Below, piece by piece: positions 1 through 11,680 of a stretch of 64,000 nucleotides of DNA. The stretch is from assembly GCA_028564925.1 (NCBI GenBank), contig CM053034.1, positions 158,032,048-158,096,047 of the forward strand. Direction: 5' to 3'. Position numbers and translations under genes: made by a program. Under the pieces are notes generated by a model. The model searched no databases, was not told the DNA's origin, and saw only the letters and a list, made by a program, of their open reading frames with translations. The stretch is from Lithobates sylvaticus. Its lineage: Eukaryota > Chordata > Amphibia > Anura > Ranidae. Position 1 is the first letter of the stretch; each line of letters begins with the position of its first letter.

Positions 1-380
1 CAGCTTCCAAGTTTTATTGTCAATGCCCAATTGAACTGAAGATAGGAGCTAATTGGTTACTGTGCACAGCTGCACCAGCAGTTTTAGTAAATCTTCACAG
101 TGTGTGCTGCCTATCATTAAACATATCGGATTCTTGTGACATCATTGGTGTGCAGCCCATTGTTTGAAGAGCGGTATCCCTAGCTTTGCACCCGGCCAGC
201 CACAAGTGAAGTGAAGGAATGAGTGGGCAGCATAGATGCAGAAAGATTTCAAGTTGTAATTTGGCAAGGGAATTTCACTGAAGGTACCCTCTGCCTATGC
301 ATTTGTCATCAGTTTGATTGGCTTAGGTTAGTGACAGATTTTGTTTTACTTACAGAAAGGGCTGCAGATTTCTAAAATTA
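1..380. other. Left-edge intronic sequence of TKFC
   Basis: No exon, RNA gene or recognised repeat was seen. It lies within the TKFC intron after the GGTSGA exon. Confidence 0.4.
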
Positions 381-466
381 CAGTGCCTTGAAAAAGTATT
401 CATACCCCTTGAAATTTTGTCATGTTACTAAAACTAAAACCGTAAATGTTTTTTATTGGGATTTTT
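381..466. mobile_element. Tc1/mariner terminal-repeat fragment
   Basis: Begins CAGTGCCTTGAAAAAGTATT directly after a TA dinucleotide (379-380), as Tc1 element ends do. The internal part is absent and a second repeat abuts at 467, so only one terminus survives. Confidence 0.7.
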
Positions 467-858
467 GGCCGGTTCTCACTGCTGCGATGTCAGACATTGC
501 ATGTGATTCGCACCGCACTGCTGTGCAAATCACATGCAATGTATGTGTAATGCGAATTCCGCCATACAGATAGTATGGCTGAATTTACATCGCATTCGGA
601 CCAAACTTGTGCAGCACCCTTTTTTTGGTCTGCACCAGAATCGGATCCCATGGGTGTGAACACCCATGCAATACGATTCCTGTCTGAATTGACAGTTCGC
701 ACTGCGATATGCGAACCGATCTAGGGGTGTCACTAACTTTTTAGTACAAAGTCCCAGCGGTTCGCATATGGCAGTGTGAACTGCCTGCAGGAGACATGCG
801 ATGTGGGAACTCGTACTGGATTTGCAGGGTTCCTGCATCGCTGCAGTGTGAACCAAGC
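467..858. mobile_element. Palindromic MITE, Harbinger-like ends
   Basis: Left end GGCCGGTTCTCACTGCTGCG pairs with right end CGCTGCAGTGTGAACCAAGC. The interior holds further self-complementary blocks. The ends resemble the GGCY...TTCACAC family found at several other places in this window. Confidence 0.55.
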
Positions 859-1208
859 ATTTATGTGATAGACAGGGAAGCTGGTCAGAGTTGATGGGAA
901 GATGGATGGAGCCAAATACAGGGCAATATTAGAAGAAAACCTGTTAGTCTGCAAAAGACTTCATATGCCCACACTCATCATGGCAACGGCCAGAAAAGGA
1001 TCAGCTAAATCGTAAGTAAAAAAAATACGATTACTATCCACTAGCATATACACATATAGTTTATGTGCGTTATTAATGCAGCTTGAGGGGATGCCTGGAA
1101 AAAAAATTATACATTTTGGTGGCCGGAACTCCGCTTTAACCTAAAATAGTAGTAGACATGGCACAAATTGGTATCTTTGTAAACAATCCTAATTCAGTTT
1201 GATCTTAC

Positions 1209-1315
1209 CGCACCAGATGTGCCACCCATCTTCTCCAACAATACATTTGACAAAGCAGAAAGGAGGCGTGATGGCTGAGAGGGAAGATTTCCGCTGTGTA
1301 TCCACTCACTGATAG
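1209..1315 (-). CDS. TKFC: TKFC exon (most 3' in window)
   Basis: Encodes [20 protein letters not shown] through EKMGGTSGA, ending in phase 0 at donor GCG|GTAAGA. The next exon (LYGLF... in human) was not found in positions 1-1200. Confidence 0.94.
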
Positions 1316-4300
1316 CTGCAAAGATTCCACATTTTAGCATTTTGTGTGCCAAATCCATGTCAAATCCATGTTATACAGCAATACCCACCCTGCGCTGCCC
1401 GTGCATGTGTGTTTCCACAATCACCATCCCCGGAAGCTCGGTCTAAATCATTCAACTCATCTTTTAGCGCCAGTAGGGAACTGCACACATGCTTCAACAC
1501 TCGCTGGTAGACCTGCACATTAATGGCTAAAATACAAGCAAAATCAGTATTTAAGTAACATTATAACATATCATAGTAATAAATAGCAAAAAGAAAGGCC
1601 AAAGCAAAAAAAAAAACTTCAACGCAGTCTTTTGTAATGATCAGTCTTTTAAGGGATTACTTTTGTAACTTTTCAGCAGTCATCAACTCTACCGGTAGGT
1701 TCTCCCTTCACTCTTAAAGCGGAGTTCCAGTCATATTTTGTGCTGGAACAGAAAGGATGTGCTGGAGCTGCAGAGTGTCCATAGAAGGGCAACTAAATTA
1801 ATATGGGAATGCAAGACATCAAATATGAGGAACGACTACAAGCGCTAAATTTGTTCTCCCTGGAGAAGAGACACTTGAGAGGGGATTTGATAGGATTTGA
1901 TAGCGATATACAAATATCTCAATGGTGATTCCAGCGTAAGTATGAAACTTTTCAGTCTCAGGGAGTGTAAGAGGAAATGGGGCCACATGATGAGTCTGGA
2001 AGAGGGGCGGTTTAATCTTCAGCTGTATAGGGGTTTTTTCCACTGTCAGGGCGATAAGGATGTGGAACTCTCTTCCACAATCGGTTGTGTCAGCAGGAAG
2101 TATGGATAGTTTTAAAAGACCCTTAGACGTGCATCTTTTAGCAAAAACAATATAGGGGGATATGGGAAATAATTTTTTTTTTTTTTTTTTACACAAACAC
2201 ACTGAACTGGATGAACTGTTGTCTTTATTCAACCTTACCAACTATGTAACTATATATTTTTGATTATTAAAAGTCAGCAGCTACAAAAAGTGTAGCTGAC
2301 TTTTAATAAAAGCCACTCACCTGTCCCACAGTGCACTCACCAGCGTTCTCCCTCAGCGGCGCCGTCATCTCTAATGTGGTCACCTGGCTGTAAAAGCTTG
2401 CGGCTTCAGAGCTGGGTGCGCACTGCACTCTGTGACTGTCATATGTCCCAGAAGACTATGGGAAGGAAAACTTCCACTTCCTATTCCTATTGCCTAGACA
2501 AAACCTGTCAAAATTGGGTACCTGCAGGAGCAGCAGGAGCCATTTGCTACCCCTGCTATCAATCTAATCCAGTGACAAGGGAGCAGGGGCTGAGCAGCAT
2601 TGTATGTGTCAAGTGCAGCTTGGGATCGAGCCCGCAGGGGTAGTGCCGGTGGGGGACACCGTAAGAGAATCAGGGCTGCTCTTTGCAAAACCATTGTATA
2701 GAGCAGGTAAGTATGATATTTTGTTGTTTTAGAAAAACAAAATCTGAACCTTTAATATCATTTTGAGCACGGTAGGGATGTCTCTAGTCAACCAAACTAC
2801 TGGCTCCTATCATAGAAGTGCATTTTGCACAGATCTTTAGAAAATCTGGTAAAGAGTTTAGTATCATCATGGCATTTTTTGATACTTATCCTCCTTATGC
2901 AATTATTTTAAATTATGTATACATAGATGAATACAGGGGTCCACTCTAAACACAACACACAGCTTTACGCACCACCGGGCTCTGTTCTTTCAGGCTGAGC
3001 ATTTTCAGGAGGACACTGGATAGTGCGCGTCTGACCTGTTACTTGAACACATTGGACACGGGGCCATGCATGAGCAGATGTATCCTTATCTGTGAAAACA
3101 GTACAAAAAGGGAAATTAGACAATCGGGTGAAATAGAAGAACTGTATCACTCTGGGACTATAATCAATGCTAACAAAATACACACAGATGACTGTTATTA
3201 CCAAAGAGCCGCACAAGCTCTGCTGTTGTCTTCATTATGGTGAGAGAGACGCCACTCATTTCAAGAGCAGTCATGAAAGATCCAGTCATTGCTCGTTCTA
3301 TCCGTAGCCCCCGACTCTCTAAAAAGAAAGAATATCAAATAGAATTGTGGACGTACTTTACTGATAGAACGATCAGATAGGGCAAATATTACTTTTACTA
3401 ACCCAGTAGGCGTACAACTGTACTGGCTACAATCTGCAACTCCAGACAAGATAAGCCTCCCAAATTATTCACAATTATGATAATGGAGTCACCTAAAAAA
3501 TACAAAAAGCTATCAAAGAAGAAATGCACACAGATATTGTGATAATCTTTAATTTAACTTTTTAGTATGTTAAATAAATAAGATTGGTCACTGGTTTGGG
3601 CCACTGTACATCTTGTTTCTTTGTTGTACAACTGAAAAAAAAATTTTCAATAAAAAATTACTTGATGCAAAAAATAAAGATCAGCAATGGTGCCTCTACA
3701 AAATCAGCAAACACAACTGTTTGTTGTTTCTTTCCATTACATAGGGTAAAGATGCCCTTTTACTTTATTTGCAGTTCACTCACTTATGTGTAAAGGAATG
3801 GAAAGGTAAGTATGCATCTAACTTTTTTCTTTTCAGGTACACCTACACACCAGAAAGTGTAAGGGAATCTTGAATTTTACTGCAGGGTCCACTTTCACTG
3901 TCCTCACTGGTCCTACATACTTGGCTTCCAGGCCTTTACTAAAATTACCATAGAATATAGTTCACTGTATAGTGACGATAAAGCAGAACTAAACCTTTAA
4001 AGCCAATGGAGCTGCACTTTTAGTCTCTGATGGTGTTGCACATATGATCAGCTATGACACAAGCCATTTGATTGCTTGACAGCTCTGGTGAGAGCTAACC
4101 TAAGCACACTAGTAACGGTTAGCATTCTAGGCATGCCTTGAATGTAACTGTTATGGGAGACAGTTAAATTGATGGGTTTAGCTCTGCTTCAAGAAGAATC
4201 TAAAGAGTAGAAGATACCATTCTATATGTAGCTCTCTGGTTGACCATAGAGTGAGAGTACAATACAAAGCCAGCTCATTGCTCATACTCACCTGGCTGCA

Positions 4301-7300
4301 AAACCACTCTTGATTTGCTGGCTTCATTGGTCATGTGATCTATCATAATCCTTACAACCTCATCACAAGACATCATCTGTTAAATAAAGACAGAATAATG
4401 GTGCAGAAACCAATGATCTCAATTTGATATATATTTTTTTACTTTGTATATCCATGTATTTGTCAGATGTTTCCAAGTTGCTAAGACTGTTGACTACCAG
4501 TGCCAGACTGAGACTGGAAACCAGCCAATGTCAGGATTCGTATTGATGGCCATTTAGAAGGCAGTCTGAACTTTGCCTGTATGAGCTGGAGCAATCTACA
4601 AGACCCATTTGCTGTTTATTGTGTAGGATTTATCAAGTGCTATGAGCTATCCCTCTGAATAGGTTTGCTATACACCCCATTCAGCAGAACAGTCTGAGCG
4701 TAAACCCCAAAAATGCAGGTAGGTTTCTTTAGTGAACATATTAAAAAGGAAAACCGTGGTCTTTTTTATGGTTTGTAGATAGTTATGTGAAAATGTGCAA
4801 CCCAATATAAATAATTATATCTACAATTGTTACATTTGAAAAACTGTATACAGTTTGTAAATAAATAAGTATGGGGCAGTCATATTTCCATATTATAAAT
4901 GCAGGCTCTGCTTCCTACCTACGGGTCAGGTCTGACAGTCTATACCATCATTAAGGCCTAATGCACACAGGACATCAAAAATGCTACTTTTACAGACGTT
5001 TGACGTTATATTTTTTTCTGTCTCTAAACATCTCTCTCTCTCTAATGAACGCGTTTCACGAGCATGCGCATTTGGGTGTTCTCACAAGTCGCGCTCCTTT
5101 TTCAACAACATCACACAATGTTGTTGAAAAAGGAGCGCCACTTGTGAGAACACCCAAGTGTGCATGCTCGTGAAACGCGTCCATTGCTGATGACGACATC
5201 CCCCTGAGCCTAACTGCATCCTGCGCTTCAAGACTCGTTTTGAGGCCACCTTCTGGAGCCGGCTTCACCATCAACACGGAAGTGCCAACGAGTAACAAAC
5301 AAGGATGGACCCAGCTTAGCGCTGGGGATACGTTTATCCTGAAATTTCATACCATGCCTGACCTCTTACTATTAAATGTGAGTGTTACCATTGAGTGTTA
5401 TTAAAATTTTTCTTGCTTGAAACTACTACACCCAGAGGCACCTCTCTACATATTTTTTGTCTTAGCACTTAAGCTGCCTCAAGCTTTCTTTCACTCTGTG
5501 CGTTCAGCTTTCATACAGTTTGTGTGGCACGGTATACACCCAGCAGATATCTGTTACTTCAGCCCAAATTAAAAGGTGGCATAGGCTTTCCTGACCCAGC
5601 ACTATAGTACACGGCAGTCCAGATGACTAGAGTAGTGGACTGGTGTAGACACCAGAATCTTAAACTATGGGTCATGTGGGAGCAGGAAGTGGTGGGTGCA
5701 CCACTTGCAGGGTTGCCATGGGCAGGTAAACAATACGTATCTCCCCTTACCAGTCACCCACTAATGGGCTCTGTCTTAGCCGAAATAGGTAGGTTTTTTA
5801 AATTGGCTTCAATGGAGAGCTTCCCCTCTCCTATGATGCCGATAATAGGACATCCAAGATTTCTACCTTCACTTCAGCTCATTATCACCTCAAGGCCAAA
5901 TGCACGCCTCTTAACTCTTAGGTGGCAATGGCTGGCTTGCAACGTTCTTCTTATTACATTAAACCTTCACGGTTTAATGTAATAAGAAGAATAACTAGCT
6001 GAACCTGTCACCAAAAAAAAAAAATTATGTAAAAATAATGCACTCTTTTCCATTTTCCACTGGCAATGTTTACTCCCCAAAAATCAAATCCAGCATTGTA
6101 ACCCAATTGTGTAGGACCACGGCCTAATCATTTCACACTCAGCCAAAAATACAAAATAGTTTTATTTTGAGCTAGGTTTTAATTATTAACAATTCCTGTA
6201 TAATGACACATACAAACAAGAAGGAGGACACCTATTATACACACCTTGTATCTTTGTACCCCAGCCTCACCATGTATACCTGCACAAACAACAAAACTAC
6301 AGCTATGAATTCAAAAACAGACATGAATAAATATACATTTGAACAAAAATTCTATTACCAGAACTATGGAAAACAGCCAATCAGTTCACTAGGAATCAGA
6401 TACATGTAGATTTGACTGAAGGCAAAACACTTTTGTGTTCAGCAGGTATAGATAAATTAAATGTATGTTAGTGGCAGTTTAAAAAAATAAAATAAAATAC
6501 ATAACTACGTATAAATCAGGGGTCTAAAAATGGAAGCCCTCCAGCTGTTGCAAAATTACAAGTCCCATGAGGCATTGCAAGGCTGACAGGTACAAGCATG
6601 ACTCCCACAGGCAGAGGCATGATGGGACTTAGTTTTGCAATAGCTGGAGGGCCACCAGTTTAAGACCCCTGGTATAAATACGTCAGTTTTTAATTCAATG
6701 GAACAGCAGACCATAAGGTCCCTTTCACACTTGTGCGACTTGGGACTGCAAAGTCACATGACAAGTCATACTCCATGATTTTCAATGAGTACCATTCATA
6801 TGTGTGTACTACTTTGGTCCGACTTTGAGGCGACTCGAGGTCGCTAGACCTCAACATTACACAGGCATTGCTAAGAGTCACGTCAAAAAATTGTGGCAAA
6901 ATGACGGGACTTTCAGGTCGCATAAGTGTGAAAGGGGCCTAACTGGTCATACATGCTCTATCGTTTCCAATGGCTGGCACCACAATAATTATGTTCATTA
7001 GCAGTGTTTCTTCAGTTCACACCTGGTATTTCTGGTACTGTGACTAGTCTTGATATTGGTATATTTTGCGGGCCTTTAATAAGAGAAAGGGTTACTTGGT
7101 TCTTAGCAAGGGGATTCTTGCTACACAAAGATGTTTGGATCAGAGATCCATAGTTTTTCCCTGCACCCTTTAAACTTTAAAAAAAAAAAGAGATGTTATG
7201 TTTTTGCATATCCTTTTAAAACCATATACCCTGGAATTCATAAAAAGTGACACTCTTTAGAATGCGGCTGTGCCTCCACACCACAAATGTTGGTGCCTCC

Positions 7301-9131
7301 AACAAATTCATATACCTGTTGGACACTGGACCCTCTCCATGCTTAGTACCTTCTTCCCCAGCCAACCAATGACTCCTTCCCAGCTCCATTCAGCTGGGTA
7401 ATGACACCAGCCAGCATCCATGCCCATGTGTTTACCTTCAGCTTTCAGCTGGGGAATCTCCTAGTTGGCAGCTGAATGGAACTGAGGAGGAGTCACTGGT
7501 TGCTAGGCTTTATAGCAACAAATGAGCCATATGCGAGAAGCTGTCATATTTATGACAGCTTCCCAGCACATACACGCCCCACTCTGAGCAGGATCCCCCC
7601 CAGTCCCCCCTTATACTCACCTAAGCTCAATCCCGTCCCAGTGATGTGCGCTCTTGCCGCTGTCTCCCTCCTCACTGGGCAAAACCATTGCACAGAGCAG
7701 GTAAGTAAAACACGTGAAAGTTTAATGTAATAAGAAGAAGAACTAGCTGAATCCGCCACCAAAAAAAATATGTCGTAAATGCTTTCATCTCCCCATAGTA
7801 GCTTATATGCACAATCAAATCCAGCATTGTAATCCAATTGTGTAGGACCACGGCCTAATTTCCCCAAAAATATTAATGAAAAGTATTTTCTTACCTAATC
7901 CCAATTCAAACTCATCTGCTGCAAGTTGAAAAGTAGGTCCTGATCCTGGCACACTGCATGGAGATAGACTGACACCCAAGGTACCTAGAACAACAGAGGA
8001 GAGACTAATAAAAGGTGAATGCCAAGAAACAAAATGTTAGGTTTTTACTATAATAAAATGCCAACTAATAACATACAACTGATATAAGCAATGTCTCATA
8101 GTTCATGCTAGCTCTGGTATAGATGCTACAGCACCACCTTGTGACACATATTGGATACAGCACTTTTATGAAGCAAAGGGAAAGGTCCTTTGTGAAAACA
8201 CAACCTGACTCATCCTAAAATGAATATTTTGAAAAAGAATTCCCTGTGATACATACCTATGCAGCAGAAATTCAGGCACCCACAAAGGCTTGTTAGGTTA
8301 CCATATGTCTAGGTCAGTTCCCAGCCCATTTAGCAGAAATCATATGACTATATGCCAATATAGTACAGGAAAACAGGATGGGGGGGGGGGGGCACCAAAA
8401 TGTATTTTTTTGCTATAGGAGGCTCCGTTCGAAAATGTATTCTCACTTCCTGTCATGCTGAAATTTTGACAACACAAGAAGTGAGGAAAACTCTCTAACA
8501 GCAACACAGAAATAAAAATAATTTTCTTTAGTACGGAGGTAATGCTACATTTTTATTTCTGTCTGTGTCCCAGATGCAGATTTACCCTTATTTCCTGTCT
8601 AGTAAAAATGTCAACAGGACAGGAAATGAGGATAAATCTCTCAGAGTCCCAGATAGTAGTTAAAAACTGAATCTGTACCAATGCAGCACTTACAATCAAA
8701 GAAAGGAAGCTGTACTATTGGTTTCCACAATGAGAAGCGCTCTATGAATGGAGGACAGTTGGATGAATGAAAGGTTCACCTCTACCATTCATAGACTACT
8801 TTTCACTGTTGAACCTGATAGTATGGCTTCTTCAAATGCAGCAAGCGTGCGAAAAGGGCAGACATAGTCAACACTTTTGAAAAGTACCTGTTACAGGTAC
8901 AGCCGCTCTTGTTTGCAGCTGACTGCCATCCACCCAAAATTGAAAACTGAAAAGTGTTTGTTTTCCCTAGTCTAAATTGCTATGGTATGTGCCAACTGAA
9001 CCATCTCCACCCAAAAACTGAAACACTGCTATCTGCTTTGCTTATGTGTCTTTAATAATTGCTGGTATGTTATTTTTGCTTAACAGTCTGTAGACCCGTC
9101 CACTTTACAATGCTTTATTATCTCCCTTGTC

Positions 9132-9218
<87 letters not shown>

Positions 9219-11641
9219 CACACACACACACACACATTATATATATAAAATATATATACCTTGACCTTGTTTTCTCCCACCTTTGCACTCCATGCAACCT
9301 CTCTAACTATCCATTCCCTCTCTCCTATCACCACATTATTAGTTTCACTCTCTCTCTCTCCTCCACCTCCTCTCCCTCCAACCGCCCAAAAATATTACCC
9401 GCAGAAACCTATGCCATCTCAACCCTTCTCTTCTCTACTATCGACAACCTCTAGGACAAAAACCCTATCCTGCACCAACCTAGCCACTTCTGTCTACAAC
9501 ACCTCACTTCTAGCCTCACTGGATTCACTGGCCCCCCTCACTACACACAGAATCAGGCCCCGACCCCTTCAACCTTGGAAAACAGATACTAGAAGTCTGA
9601 AAAAATCTCAGAGAGATTTCAACCAATATAAATCTGCCCTCCAAAAATACAATTCCAGCCTCCTCACTGCCAATCAGACCTATTTTATCACTCTCATTAG
9701 CAACTTATCATCCCGTCCCCGTCAACTCTTCTCTGCCTTCAACTCTCTACTTCGTCCTCCACCGCCTCCACCCGCCAACTCACTCACTGCCCAGGAGATC
9801 GCCAATCACTTCCATCAGAAGATTGATGCAATTAGTAAGGAGATCTCTCCTGTTCCGATACCCTCCGCGCTTTACACTTTATGCCCACAGGCACAATCAT
9901 TACTTAACTCTTTCAACCTCACCACTATAGACGAGGTTGCTAAACTACTTGCTAATGTCCACCTTACCACCTGCCCTCTGGATCCTGTTCCCTTGCAAAT
10001 GCTACGTTCACCCTCTGGCTCTATGCTACACTCTCTAACCCACATCTTCAATCTCTCTCTCTCTTCTGGCATCTTCCCTAACTCTCTAAAACATGCACTT
10101 GTCAGACCCATACTTAAAAAGCCCTCACTGGACCCATCCAATCTTAACAACCTACGCCCCAACTCCTTGCTCCCCTTCTTATCCAAACTCCTCGAACGTC
10201 TGGTCTACAACCGACTGAGCGTCCACCTCGCTGATAATAGCCTTCTTGTTCCCTTTCAGTCTGGATTTTGTCCTCAACACTCCACAGAAACTGCTCTCCT
10301 AAAACTAACAAATGATCTACTAATGGCCAAAACCAACACTATTCTGTACTCCTACTCCTGGACCTCTCTGCTGCCTTTGATACGGTTGACCACCCCCTCC
10401 TCCTCAAATAACTCCATGACTGGTCTCCGTGACTGTACTCTTTGCTGGTTCTCTTCCTACTTATGCAACCGCACCTTTAGCGTTTCTTGCAACTCTACTT
10501 CCTTTCTCTGTTGGGGTCCCCCAAGGTTCTGTTCTTGGACCTCTCCTATTTTCAATCTACGCCTCCTCCCTGGGTCAGCTGACAGCATCCCATGGCTTCC
10601 AATACCACCTCTACACTGATGACACACAAATCTATTTCTCTACCCCTCAGCTCACTCCCTCTGTCTCCTCACGTATCACTAATTTACTATCAGATATATC
10701 AGTCTGGATGTCACACCACTTCCTCAAACTCAATATATCCAAACTTATATTTTTTCCCCCATATGCCCCTTTCCCTGATTTCTCTGTCAAAATCGATGGC
10801 ACAACTATAAGCCCATCCCCACATGCCAAGGTTCTAGGTGTAGTCCTGGACTCTGAACTCTCCTTTATGCACCACGTCCAATCACTGTCCAAATCCTGCC
10901 GCCTCAACCTCTGCAACATCTCCAAAATACGCCCCTTTCTAACCAATGACAACACAAAGCTATTAATTCACTCGCTGGTCATCTCTCGCCACGACTACTG
11001 CAACTCCCTTCTCCTTGGCTTACCTCTACATAGTCTATCACCTCTTCAATCCATCATGAATGTTGCTGCCAGACTCATCCACCTTACCAATCAATCAATC
11101 TGTCTCTGCCACTCCTCTCTGTCAATCCCTCCACTGGCTTCCGCTCAGCCAAAGAATTAAATTCAAAATACTAACAACTATGTACAAAGCAATCCACAAT
11201 TTTGCCCCCAGCTACATCACTAGCCTAGTCTCTAAATACCAACCTACTCATTCTCTTCGTTCCTCTCAAGACCTCCTGCTCTCTAGCTCCCTCGTCATCT
11301 CCTCCCATGCTCGCCTCCAGGACTTTTCGAAAGCCTCTCCAATCCTATGGAATGCCCTACCCCAATCTGTCCGCTTATCTCCTACTCTATTAGCTTTTAG
11401 ACAATCCCTGAAACCCTTCCTACCCTACCCACACCTAACAACAACTGTTTTTTTCATTTTCTCCATCAGCTCACCCCCTCTAGTTATTGCCTTTTGTTTC
11501 CACTTGACCCTCCCTTCTAGATTGTAAGCTCTAACAAGCAGGGCCCTCTGATCCCTCCTGTATTGATTTGTATTGTAAGTGTACTGTCTGCCCTCATGTT
11601 GTAAAGCAATGCACAAACTTGGCGCTATATAAATCCTGTAT

Positions 11642-11680
<39 letters not shown>

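Noticed and set aside
1118-1735. Inverted CGGAACTCCGCTTTAA / TTAAAGCGGAGTTCC pair around the last two TKFC exons, as ends of one element
   Set aside because: The motifs face outward (each is the end of a repeat lying on the far side), so they belong to two separate repeats rather than one element enclosing exons.
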